Shown here piece by piece: positions 53,730 to 62,677 of a stretch of 64,000 nucleotides of DNA (positions are counted from its first letter, which is position 1; each line of letters begins with the position of its first letter). Under the pieces are notes generated by a model. The model was not told where the DNA came from. It searched no databases and saw only the letters and a program-made list of their open reading frames with translations. The DNA lies in the NCBI GenBank assembly GCA_050247235.1, contig JBFWUN010000003.1, positions 74,035 through 138,034 on the forward strand. The letters are read 5' to 3'. The position numbers and the translations under genes are program-made. The DNA comes from CAIKBL01 sp050247235 (GTDB lineage: Bacteria > Pseudomonadota > Gammaproteobacteria > Ga0077536).

Positions 53730-54659
53730 TTGAATCAATATCACCCGGAAAGTGACAATCCATTGCCCGTCTCATTCGAAGAATTGCAGGCGTTCGTTGC
53801 CGTCGCGGATTCCGGCGGCTTCAGTCCCGCCGCGAAGCGCCTGCAGATCACAACCAACGCCGTCAGCGTGCGCGTGCGGAAGCTCGAGCACGCGCTCGGT
53901 GTGCAGCTCTTCGTGCGCACCACGCGCTCGGTGTCGCTGACCAACGAGGGAACAGTCTTCCTCGAACGCGCGGCGACGATCCTGGCTGATCTCGAATCCG
54001 CGCAGGAGGCGGTTCTTTCGGGCAAGACCGAACTCCGCGGCACCGTCCGGCTGGCGATGCCCGGTGCCATTGCCACGGCACCGTTCCTCGCCTGCATCCG
54101 CGAGCTGCTGGACGCGAATCCGCGCCTGCTGATCCAGGCGCGCATCATCAACACGCCGGTCAGCCTTGCGGCCGAGGGACTGGATATCGCCGTGACGGTG
54201 GGCGCCCCGGCGGATTCCTCGTTCATCGGCCGGCCGCTGGGCCGTGTCCGCTGGGTGCTGGTGGCCTCGCCGGCGTATCTCGCCGCGCATGGCACACCGC
54301 GCGTGCCGCAGGATCTCGCGCGGCACCGTTGCCTGAGGCTCCTCGCCTATCCCGCGCAGAACGACTGGACACTCGTCGATCGCAAGGGCGGGAAGATCAC
54401 CGTGCCGATTGCGAGCGGCTACGAAGCGGACGACAGCCGCGCCCTTGGCGACGCCGTGTACGCCGGCATCGGCATCGGCATCCGACCGATGGGCGAACTG
54501 CGCAGCGCGCAGGCTGCCGGGCAGCTGGTGCGTGTGCTGCCGAAATACTGGTTTGAGCCGCTCGAGGTGTTTGCGCTGGTGCCGCGTGGACGCACCAGCC
54601 TGCCGCGAATCGCGGCGTGTCTGGAAGCGCTGCGACAGGCCGTCGCAGCGCTGGCGTGA
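53730..54659 (+). CDS. LysR-family transcriptional regulator
   Basis: DNA-binding regulator of about 300 residues. The N-terminal winged helix reads ELQAFVAVADSGGFSPAAKRLQITTNAVSVRVRKLEHALGVQLFVRTTRSV, and the substrate-binding half follows from GTVRLAMPGAIATAP. The start is uncertain: TTG 53730 and TTG 53763 are both in frame, and neither has a strong ribosome-binding site. Divergent placement from the GST gene suggests that it controls GST and itself, in the usual LysR manner. The inducer is unknown. Confidence 0.92.
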   Translation: MNQYHPESDNPLPVSFEELQAFVAVADSGGFSPAAKRLQITTNAVSVRVRKLEHALGVQLFVRTTRSVSLTNEGTVFLERAATILADLESAQEAVLSGKTELRGTVRLAMPGAIATAPFLACIRELLDANPRLLIQARIINTPVSLAAEGLDIAVTVGAPADSSFIGRPLGRVRWVLVASPAYLAAHGTPRVPQDLARHRCLRLLAYPAQNDWTLVDRKGGKITVPIASGYEADDSRALGDAVYAGIGIGIRPMGELRSAQAAGQLVRVLPKYWFEPLEVFALVPRGRTSLPRIAACLEALRQAVAALA

Positions 54660-54672
54660 GTGGGGAATAGAG

Positions 54673-54714
54673 GTGAGATCTCACGAATCTCACGACAAAT
54701 GTGCGACGTCTCCT
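54673..54714. repeat. Decayed REP-like element that encodes the helicase C-terminus
   Basis: On the minus strand GGAGACGTCGCACATTT (54714-54698) is a diverged copy of the arm GGGGACATCTCACATTT at 45954-45970, with 14 of 17 bases equal. GTGAGATCTCAC at 54673-54684 is a palindrome from the same element. The last codons of the helicase gene (GDVAHLS) are read from it. Confidence 0.7.
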
Positions 54715-57700
54715 TTCTCCTTCTCTGCTGCTTCTTCCACCCATGTGGAAATTCCCGCCACGCACTCGTCCAGGTGGTCACGTATCTCGTAGACCCAGAA
54801 GCGCTTGACGTCCCAGCCGAGCTCGATGAGCCGCTGGTTCCGCAGCTGATCCCGCAGGCAGAGTTCACCGGTCCAGCTCCGGTGATAGCGTTCACCGTCC
54901 ACTTCGATATCCAGCTTTCGCGCGCCCACGATGACGGCGAAATCCAGGTTGTACTGTTCGATGCTGTACTGGGGAATCGGACGAATCCCGGCCGCGTAGA
55001 GCGCGCGATACAGAATGCGTTCCCAATCCGAAACCTGCTCGGGCCGTGCGACTGCGGGGTATTCGGGCCCCAACGCTGACAGTGCACTCTCCAGCGGAAG
55101 ACGCGGCACGGAGTTCAGGTGGGCGACATAGATTGCGAACCTGGCCAGGTAATCAACGCCCGATGATTCGGCTGCGGCCCGGTCACCCACGATATGCAAC
55201 AGCCCTCTCGCGCGGGTAATGGCCACGTTGAACAGGTTGCCGTTGCTGCGAAGAAACGCCAGGGCACCTGCGGGTGTGCCCTCGGAGACCACCGGCGAGA
55301 AGAACATCACGTCGCGCTCATCACCCTGGAAGCGATGCACCGTATCGACCAGCAGGTCACTCCGGTCGCGAATTGGCCCCGGCATCTGACTGGCTTCCAC
55401 GAGCTGCTGCAGCAGCTGGGCCTGTGCGCGAAACGGGGTCACCACGCCCACCGTTCCCGGATAGCCCCGGGTGATCAGCAGGTCTTCGAGGGCCGCCACC
55501 AGCGCCCTGGCTTCCTGTGCGTTCTGCGCCCCGCCCGCCGCGGGCCGGGTGACGTTTCCGCGCACGTCCTGCCACACGATTCCCGGGTCGGCACTGCGCG
55601 GGCGTTTGAGGTCCTGGTGACGCGTGGCCACCCGCAACCGGCCTTCGTAGAACGCCTGGTTCGAGAATCCGATGATGTCCGCGTGGGACCGATGATGATC
55701 GCGCAGCTTGATGAAACTCTCCTGGGTTACCACGCTGGCGGCGACGTCGTAGAGAGACGACACCGAATACATCCACCCCACGCGCGTCTCGACCAGGTCA
55801 TGCTTGTGTTGCAGCTCGCTGTCGCGCGGCCGGCTCAGCGCGCTGATGTGTCTCAATTGTTGGGGATCGCCGATGATGACGCTGCGCCTGGCGCGATACA
55901 GCAGCGGCAACGCCGACGCGATGTCACATTGACTCGCTTCATCGATGATCACCAGGTCGAAATGGCCGGGTTCGAACGGGACCCGGCCGCGCGCCGACAG
56001 CGAGGTGACTGCCCAGCAGGGAAAGAGCGCTGACACCTTGACTTGAAGGGCATTCGCCTTCTGTCGGACCGAGCCGTGCAACTTGCGCGCGTCCGGCGCC
56101 GTCAGCAGCTGCAGCACCGCCGCGTAATCGGCCACGTCCTTGCGCTGTTCCGGCGTCAGGCGCGTAGGTGCCAGCTGCACCCACGCGCGCCACAGGCTTT
56201 GAGAATTCTGCGCAACCTGTTCCGTCAGCGCAGCGCGTTGTCGGGCGATTTCCTCGAACGGGACACAACGCTTGAGTATCTCCAGCGCATTCTGGTAGCT
56301 GAGGAGCTTGCGGGCCGTGTGGACGCGACCCTTGCAGATTTCGACGAGATTCCGATGGACGGCGAGGGTGGGGGCAGAAACCGTCCCCGGAAAGTCGACA
56401 CCCCGACTGAGCGCGGAACCCTGGATGCGGTTTGCCGCACGCGCGACCGCACGCAATCGGCGTCTGGCAAACAGTCCCCACGCCAGTCGCTTCAGTCCGC
56501 GCTCACGCGCCGGATCCGCGGCGTCGATTGCGCGTTCGAGTTCAGCGACGTCACGGTCGAAGTGACTGACCAACGCCTCGTCGATGACGTTTGCCGCGGC
56601 CCCGAATACGCTCCTGGCGTCTTCCGCGCTGGCATCCAGGCGATCCGCGGCATTCCGCGCATCAAGCGAACGCTGCTGGGACTGGTCCAGTTCAGCAAGT
56701 TGCGCGGCGAGGCTGCGGTGATACGCCAGTTCTTCCTCGTATCTCTCCCGGTCATCAGCGCCGGCGGCGCCAGCCAGGAGCTGCGTGAGGTATTCCGCGA
56801 GCTTTGCCTGGTACTCGTTGGCACCCAGGCGCAGGAGCACCGGGCGATTGCCCAGGCCGTTGACGCGGGTTTCCACCACATCGACGGCCTTGTTGTTCTT
56901 GCTCGCAAACAGCACGTTCATACCGCGCCACGCCGCGTTCACGAGCAGGTTCGTCACTACCTGGGACTTGCCGGTTCCCGGGGGCCCGGTCACCACCGTA
57001 TGCGAGGAGGACAAGGCAGCACGCACGGCAGCACGTTGCTCCGTGTTCATCGGCAGCACTTCGAGCAAGGGTTCCCGGTCTTCCCCACCAGGAGTGCCCC
57101 GGGAGGTGCCGCGCAGCCACTGCCCCAGTGCCGTGTCATGCAGCCCGGATTCCGACACCGCGCCCAAGGCTTCCAGTTCCGACTCCAGGCCCTGCGTGAA
57201 CACTGTGCGCTCGCCGGGTACCACGATTGCGCGGTTGTAGATCCCATCGTCCGTCAGGTCGGCCAATTGCACGCTGTCGCCGCATCGACCGGGGTCCATG
57301 GCCTCCTTCCAGTCCCACTCCGGCCGTATCCGGGCGAGCCGTTCGATCATCTCGTCGGTTTCCGGCAGATCGATGGACGGGACATTAAGGCCGAGCTCTT
57401 CCGTCAGCCGCGCCGTCTCCTCGGCAAGGTTCTGGCCGTCGCCCATGGCCACGGTGCGCAGGAACCTGGCGTTCGGCAGCGGAGCTTCGTCTGCGATGCG
57501 CGGTGAGTCGCCTCCCTGTTCACCCAGCTCTATTCGCCACAGCAGAACGGGCTCCACTAAGAAGCCTTCCCAGCGGGGTGTGCGATGACGCCGCAAGCGC
57601 ACGGGATAGCCGAGCCAGGCAACCAGCTTTGTCCGGTCCTGGCGCACCTTGCCCAGGATCCGACCGGCGCCAGGCTCGTTGAACCATTCCGTTTCAGACG

Positions 57701-58061
57701 CCGCCAGCGGCAGCGCTGATAATTCCGCGTAGTGGATCTCACCCGGCGGACTGCTGGCCAGGACGCTGACACCCTGGTCCATATCCTGTCCGATGCATTC
57801 AAGGTAATACCGGCAGAGCCGGGCGATTTCGGTGCGGGGCTGCCCGGCGCGTGTTCGAGGCGTGGAGCGACCGCTCCCGACCAGTTGCCAGCGATAGTCC
57901 GAGTGCTGACGCACCCTGCCAACGAGGTTGTAGGCCAGGCAGCGATTCACCTCGCGCCGATCCACCCCCAAGGCACTCGCCAGCTCGACCGCCCGGCTTC
58001 CGGGCGCTCTTCTCAGCTCGGCCAGGATCCGATCTTCAAGCGAGGGGACAATATCGTTCAC
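54690..58061 (-). CDS. SF1 (Upf1/DNA2-like) helicase fused to a C-terminal Vsr/DUF559-like nuclease
   Basis: A 1123-residue protein at the edge of a restriction locus. N-terminal winged helix at residues 1-60 (LEDRILAELRRAPGSRAVELASALG). Walker A VTGPPGTGKSQVVTNLL is near residue 359, Walker B IDEASQCDIASALPLL near 704, and motifs V-VI are VDTVHRFQGDERDVMFF and NVAITRARGLLHIVGD. The span between motifs I and II is a long insertion, partly helical. The C-terminal 90 residues, LDIEVDGERYHRSWTGELCLRDQLRNQRLIELGWDVKRFWVYEIRDHL, match the Vsr/DUF559 fold with Glu, Asp and His positions. Such helicase-nuclease fusions occur in phage defence; the exact system is not assigned. Confidence 0.88.
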   Translation of the reverse strand: MNDIVPSLEDRILAELRRAPGSRAVELASALGVDRREVNRCLAYNLVGRVRQHSDYRWQLVGSGRSTPRTRAGQPRTEIARLCRYYLECIGQDMDQGVSVLASSPPGEIHYAELSALPLAASETEWFNEPGAGRILGKVRQDRTKLVAWLGYPVRLRRHRTPRWEGFLVEPVLLWRIELGEQGGDSPRIADEAPLPNARFLRTVAMGDGQNLAEETARLTEELGLNVPSIDLPETDEMIERLARIRPEWDWKEAMDPGRCGDSVQLADLTDDGIYNRAIVVPGERTVFTQGLESELEALGAVSESGLHDTALGQWLRGTSRGTPGGEDREPLLEVLPMNTEQRAAVRAALSSSHTVVTGPPGTGKSQVVTNLLVNAAWRGMNVLFASKNNKAVDVVETRVNGLGNRPVLLRLGANEYQAKLAEYLTQLLAGAAGADDRERYEEELAYHRSLAAQLAELDQSQQRSLDARNAADRLDASAEDARSVFGAAANVIDEALVSHFDRDVAELERAIDAADPARERGLKRLAWGLFARRRLRAVARAANRIQGSALSRGVDFPGTVSAPTLAVHRNLVEICKGRVHTARKLLSYQNALEILKRCVPFEEIARQRAALTEQVAQNSQSLWRAWVQLAPTRLTPEQRKDVADYAAVLQLLTAPDARKLHGSVRQKANALQVKVSALFPCWAVTSLSARGRVPFEPGHFDLVIIDEASQCDIASALPLLYRARRSVIIGDPQQLRHISALSRPRDSELQHKHDLVETRVGWMYSVSSLYDVAASVVTQESFIKLRDHHRSHADIIGFSNQAFYEGRLRVATRHQDLKRPRSADPGIVWQDVRGNVTRPAAGGAQNAQEARALVAALEDLLITRGYPGTVGVVTPFRAQAQLLQQLVEASQMPGPIRDRSDLLVDTVHRFQGDERDVMFFSPVVSEGTPAGALAFLRSNGNLFNVAITRARGLLHIVGDRAAAESSGVDYLARFAIYVAHLNSVPRLPLESALSALGPEYPAVARPEQVSDWERILYRALYAAGIRPIPQYSIEQYNLDFAVIVGARKLDIEVDGERYHRSWTGELCLRDQLRNQRLIELGWDVKRFWVYEIRDHLDECVAGISTWVEEAAEKEKGDVAHLS

Positions 58062-58519
58062 CTCGGTCTCCTGAGAAAAGCGAGCGTCCGGCTGACAGAT
58101 GGGCCGTCATGCCGGGCGGCCCGGATAGTTCGTAATCGTGCAACGTGTGGCGCCTCTCCTGCTACCGGTGGATGGGACATCGCCCCACCGTATCTGGAGA
58201 TCCCTTGTTGGCTGCGCGCCGTTGGAGTGTCCGTGCGTACGGCCGCGAATGTCCATTTCCCATAACGGGAATCGAACCGGTGCGGCCTTCGGCGATGGTC
58301 CACCCGCCAAGTCTGCCGGTAGAATCCAATGGAACCGGGCCGCTTAACCACGGCCGGATCAAGCACCGACCAATCGCCCCTGTGCCATGGATGGCGCCGT
58401 GTCCGGAGCGGATGGCTGACCATGACCCAGAGACAACATCGCTGCGCCCCAGCGCACACGGACAGTGCTCCACGTTCAGCTGTGGCGCCGTGGCTCGGCA
58501 GGCGCGGCCACATTACCCG
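58062..58519. other. Divergent region between helicase-nuclease and hsdR
   Basis: No supported gene. The minus strand at 58281-58265 reads ACCGGTTCGATTCCCGT, similar to a tRNA T-arm, but no acceptor stem or other arm is found, so it is at most a fragment. Promoters for the two divergent defence operons must lie here; none was clear by eye. Confidence 0.4.
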
Positions 58520-61303
58520 ATGACCTCCCCAGAACAGCTCGCCCGCCAGGACATCGACGCCCTGCTCACGGCCGCGGGCTGGCACGTGTGCGACTACAAG
58601 CAGGCCGACATCCACGCCAGCCGGGGCGTGGCCATCCGGGAGTTCCAGCTTGCGGACGGGCACGGTGCGGCGGACTACCTGCTCTACGTGGACGGCAGGG
58701 CCATCGGGGTGATCGAAGCGAAGAAGCGCGGCGCCACACTCTCCGGCGTGCAGGTGCAGTCCACACGCTATACACAGGGCTTGCCCGCGAGTCTTCCGGC
58801 CTGGCACAGGCCGCTGCCGTTTGCGTACGAATCCACCGGCATCGAAACGCGGTTCACGAACGGGCTGGACCCGGAGCCCCGTGCGCGGGCCGTGTTCGCG
58901 TTTCACCAACCCGGCTTTCTCGCCGCGTCCTTCGAAGGCGCGGATCCGGAATCGCGGACAAGCGAGATGCAGGCGAAGGAACAAGGCGTGGCGTGGCCGG
59001 GGAGGACATTCCTGCACCGCATGCAGCATATGCCGACCCTCGTCACCGCGTGGGGCGACCACCAGCTCTGGCCCGCCCAGATCCAGGCCATCCGCAACCT
59101 GGAGAAGAGCCTGGCCCAGGGCAAGCCGCGCGCGCTGATCCAGATGGCCACCGGCAGCGGCAAGACCTTCACCGCCATCAGCTTCATCTACCGGCTGATC
59201 AAGTTCGCCGGCGCGCGGCGCGTGCTGTTCCTGGTGGACCGCGGCAACCTGGGGCGGCAGACCAAGAAGGAATTCGACCAGTACGTCAGCCCCGTCAACA
59301 ACTACAAGTTCGGCGAGGAGTACATCGTCCAGCACCTCACCAGCAATCAGCTCGACAAGACCGCGCGCGTCTGCATCAGCACGATCCAGCGCATGTACTC
59401 CATGCTCAAGGGCCGCGAGCTACCGGAGGAGGCGGACGAGGAGTCGACAGATCGCGCGGAAAGCCTCTTCAAGGAACCCGAGCCCCTGGACTACAACCCC
59501 GCGTTCCCCATCGAGACCTTCGACATCATCGTCACCGACGAGGCGCACCGCAGCATCTACAACCTGTGGCGCCAGGTGCTGGAGTACTTCGACGCCTACC
59601 TGATCGGCCTGACCGCCACGCCCAACAAGCAGACCTTCGGCTTCTTCAACCAGAACCTGGTGATGGAGTACGGCCACCCGCAGGCGGTGGCCGACGGCGT
59701 GAACGTCAACTACGACGTCTACCGCATCAAGACCGAGGTCACCGAGGCTGGCAGCAAGGTGGAGGCCGGCTACTGGCTGCAGGTGCTGGACAAGCCCACC
59801 CGCGCCCGGCGCGACTGGCAGCTCGACGACGACTTCGAGTACGCGCCCGAAGAGCTCGACCGCAGCGTGCAGACGCCCGACCAGATCCGCACCATCGCGC
59901 GCACGCTGCGCGACCGCTGGCAGAGCGACCTGTTCCCGCAGCGGCAGGAGCTGCCCAAGACGCTGGTCTTCGCCAAGGACGACAACCACGCCGAGGCCAT
60001 CGTCGGTATCCTGCGCGAGGAGTGGGGCCGCGGCAACGAGTTCGCGCAGAAGATCACCTACCGCACCACTGGCAGCAAGCCGGAAGAGCTGATCAAGGCC
60101 TTCCGCACCAGCTACTACCCTAGAGTCGCCGTCACCGTGGACATGATCGCCACCGGCACCGACATCAAGCCGGTGGAGATCGTCGTCTTCATGCGCAGCG
60201 TGAAGAGCCGCAGCTTCTTCGAGCAGATGAAGGGCCGTGGCGTGCGCGTGATCAAGGACGACGACCTGCGCGGCGTGAACCCCGGCGAACACGTGCACAA
60301 GGACCACTTCATCATCGTCGACTGCGTGGGCGTGTGCGAGCGCGACAAGACCGACAGCCGGCCGATGGATCAGAAGAAGAGCGTGCCGTTGGAGGCGCTG
60401 TTGCAGGCCGTCGCTCTTGGCAACGTGGAGCCCGAGGTGCTCTCCAGTGTGGCCGTGCGCTTATCAAGGCTGGACGCGCAACTCAGCGACACCGAGCGCG
60501 CCAAGGTGGTGACCGAAGCCGGCGGCTTGGACCTGAAGGAACTCTCACGCGGCATCGTACGGGCGCTGGACCCACGCGAAGACCGCTCGCCGCAGGAGGC
60601 CGAGGCCGCGCTGCGCCACGCCGTCAAGCCGCTTTCCAACCCCACGTTGCGCACGCTGATCGTCACGCTCAAACAGCAGAAGGAACTGGTGATCGACACC
60701 GTCACCCAGGACCGCGTACTCGAAGCTGGCTTTTCCGAGGCCGCGCGCGAGCGCGCGCAGGGCGTCGTGCAGAGCTTCGAGGCCTTCATTGAAGCTCATC
60801 GCGACGAGATCACCGCGCTGCAGATCCTCTACAACCGCCCCACCAAGGCGCCGCTGAAGTTCGAAGACCTGAAGGCGCTGGCCGAGACGCTGCAGGCCCC
60901 GCCGAACCTATGGACCGAAAGCCAGCTCTGGCAGGCCTACGCCGCGCTGGACCAGAGCAAGGTGAAGGGCGCGAGCCGGCGGCGCATCCTCACCGACCTC
61001 GTTTCACTGGTGCGCTACGCGATGCACCAGGAGAACGAGCTGGTGCCGTACCCCGAGCGCGTGGCCGCCAACTTCAAGGCGTGGCTGGCGCAGCAACAGG
61101 CGGCGGGGAAGGCGTTCACCGACGAGCAGCGCTGGTGGCTGGAGAAGATGGCGGAGCACATCGCGGGCAGCCTAGGCATTTCGGCTGATGACTTTGAACT
61201 CTCGCCGTTCGCGCAGCAGGGGGGGCTCGGCCGGGTGCATCAGCTCTTTGGAGCGGAGCTGCCGAAGGTGATCGATGAGCTGAATCGAGAGTTGGTGGCG
61301 TGA
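58520..61303 (+). CDS. hsdR: Type I restriction enzyme R subunit (HsdR)
   Basis: DNA translocase-nuclease of a type I system, 927 residues. The nuclease motif is GAADYLLYVDGRAIGVIEAKK with the Asp and ExK catalytic residues near residue 55-75. Walker A MATGSGKTFTAISFIYRL is near 213, DEAHRSIYNLW near 338, and FFEQMKGRGVRVI motif VI near 575. The C-terminal helical region resembles the EcoEI R C-terminal domain. ATG 58520 is the first protein-like start; the frame is open earlier without family character. It is coupled to hsdS by a GTGA overlap. No hsdM lies upstream, unlike the usual order. Confidence 0.93.
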   Translation: MTSPEQLARQDIDALLTAAGWHVCDYKQADIHASRGVAIREFQLADGHGAADYLLYVDGRAIGVIEAKKRGATLSGVQVQSTRYTQGLPASLPAWHRPLPFAYESTGIETRFTNGLDPEPRARAVFAFHQPGFLAASFEGADPESRTSEMQAKEQGVAWPGRTFLHRMQHMPTLVTAWGDHQLWPAQIQAIRNLEKSLAQGKPRALIQMATGSGKTFTAISFIYRLIKFAGARRVLFLVDRGNLGRQTKKEFDQYVSPVNNYKFGEEYIVQHLTSNQLDKTARVCISTIQRMYSMLKGRELPEEADEESTDRAESLFKEPEPLDYNPAFPIETFDIIVTDEAHRSIYNLWRQVLEYFDAYLIGLTATPNKQTFGFFNQNLVMEYGHPQAVADGVNVNYDVYRIKTEVTEAGSKVEAGYWLQVLDKPTRARRDWQLDDDFEYAPEELDRSVQTPDQIRTIARTLRDRWQSDLFPQRQELPKTLVFAKDDNHAEAIVGILREEWGRGNEFAQKITYRTTGSKPEELIKAFRTSYYPRVAVTVDMIATGTDIKPVEIVVFMRSVKSRSFFEQMKGRGVRVIKDDDLRGVNPGEHVHKDHFIIVDCVGVCERDKTDSRPMDQKKSVPLEALLQAVALGNVEPEVLSSVAVRLSRLDAQLSDTERAKVVTEAGGLDLKELSRGIVRALDPREDRSPQEAEAALRHAVKPLSNPTLRTLIVTLKQQKELVIDTVTQDRVLEAGFSEAARERAQGVVQSFEAFIEAHRDEITALQILYNRPTKAPLKFEDLKALAETLQAPPNLWTESQLWQAYAALDQSKVKGASRRRILTDLVSLVRYAMHQENELVPYPERVAANFKAWLAQQQAAGKAFTDEQRWWLEKMAEHIAGSLGISADDFELSPFAQQGGLGRVHQLFGAELPKVIDELNRELVA

Positions 61304-62661
61304 TGCGGTTGGACGAAGTCACGGAGCCGAAGATCGATCAGGCGGGACCGCCTCCAACCGGTGAGTTCACATATGTCGACATCAGCAGCGTCGACAACAG
61401 TGCTAAGCACATCGTCGAACCAAAGCGGTTACCAGCGGACAGCGCGCCAAGCCGCGCCAGGCAAAGGCTGCGAAGTGGCGATGTGTTGGTATCCATGACG
61501 CGCCCGAACCTCAACGCTGTCGCGCTAGTACCTCCTGAGTTGGACGGAGCGATCGGCTCAACCGGCTTCCATGTCCTCCGTGCACGAGACAACGTCTTGC
61601 CGCAGTGGCTTTACTACGGCGTGCAGACGCGGCAGTTCGTCGGCGCCATGTCAGAGCTGGTGCAAGGAGCGCTCTACCCGGCCGTGCGTCCAAAGGACAT
61701 TCGCGCGTTTGACTTACCGGTGCCGGCGTTGGACGAGCAGCGCCGAATCGTCGCCGAACTCGAAAAGCAGTTCTCCCGCCTCGACGAAGCCGTCGCCAAC
61801 CTAAAGCGCGTCAAGGACAAGCTCAAGCGCTACAAGGCCGCCGTCCTCCAAGCCGCCGTCGAAGGCCGCCTCGTTCCTACGGAAGCCGAACTCGCGAGCT
61901 GCGTAGGGCGAAAGTACGAAACAGGCGAGGCGCTTCTCGTTCGCGCACTACAGCAACGGCAAACAACGTGGAACGATCGCAGCAAGTACAAAGAGCCAGT
62001 TGGTGCGGACCAACAGCTACTCCCCACGTTGCCGGAAGGATGGGTATGGGCGACGGTTGACGAGCTGACATCACTAGTCACCAGCGGTTCACGCGGCTGG
62101 GGCGAGTTCTACTCAGATCGAGGCGTTCTCTTCATTCGAGCGCAGGAAATTAAGACGGATTCCCTTGTCCTCGCCGACGTGGCACGAGTCAAAGTGCCCG
62201 AGGGCGCAGAAGGGACGCGCGCAAGTGTCGATGCTGGGGATGTGCTTGTAACCATAACCGGAGCGAACGTGACCAAGTCAGCCCGCGTCATCGCACTGGA
62301 CGAACGGGCCTACGTCAGCCAGCACGTCGCGCTCCTGAAGTTCGTTATGCGTGACCTCTCACCCTTCGCCTTCCTTTGGATCATTTCACCGGCAAATGGA
62401 AGGAAGACACTCGAGAGATGGGCGTATGGCGCGGGCAAGCCGGGCCTCAGCCTGGAGCAGGTGCGTGCCCTGCCTATAGCGCTGCCGCCCCTGATCGAAC
62501 AGCACCGCATCGTCGCGGAAGTCGACCGGCGCCGATCAATCGTGCGTGAAGTTGAGGTCGAGGTCGCCGCCAACCTGAAGCGTGCGCAGGCCCTTCGGCA
62601 GGCCGTGCTGGCAACGGCGTTTGGAAAGACCGAGACGTCATTGGTAGCTGAAATCAGTTGA
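61300..62661 (+). CDS. hsdS: Type I restriction specificity subunit (HsdS)
   Basis: Chooses the target sequence of the restriction and modification complexes. The 453-residue chain has two target-recognition domains. The first ends in the conserved central helix VPALDEQRRIVAELEKQFSRLDEAVANLKRVKDKLKRYKAAVLQAAVEGRLV. The second starts near LPEGWVWATVDELTSLV and ends in PLIEQHRIVAEVDRRRSIVREVEVEVAANLKRAQALRQAVL. The paired coiled-coil helices set the spacing of the bipartite site. Start is GTG 61300 (overlapping hsdR) or ATG 61303. A and T are more common at third codon positions than in the flanking genes. Confidence 0.93.
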   Translation: MMRLDEVTEPKIDQAGPPPTGEFTYVDISSVDNSAKHIVEPKRLPADSAPSRARQRLRSGDVLVSMTRPNLNAVALVPPELDGAIGSTGFHVLRARDNVLPQWLYYGVQTRQFVGAMSELVQGALYPAVRPKDIRAFDLPVPALDEQRRIVAELEKQFSRLDEAVANLKRVKDKLKRYKAAVLQAAVEGRLVPTEAELASCVGRKYETGEALLVRALQQRQTTWNDRSKYKEPVGADQQLLPTLPEGWVWATVDELTSLVTSGSRGWGEFYSDRGVLFIRAQEIKTDSLVLADVARVKVPEGAEGTRASVDAGDVLVTITGANVTKSARVIALDERAYVSQHVALLKFVMRDLSPFAFLWIISPANGRKTLERWAYGAGKPGLSLEQVRALPIALPPLIEQHRIVAEVDRRRSIVREVEVEVAANLKRAQALRQAVLATAFGKTETSLVAEIS

Positions 62662-62677
62662 ATTCAAAGGGGCATTC

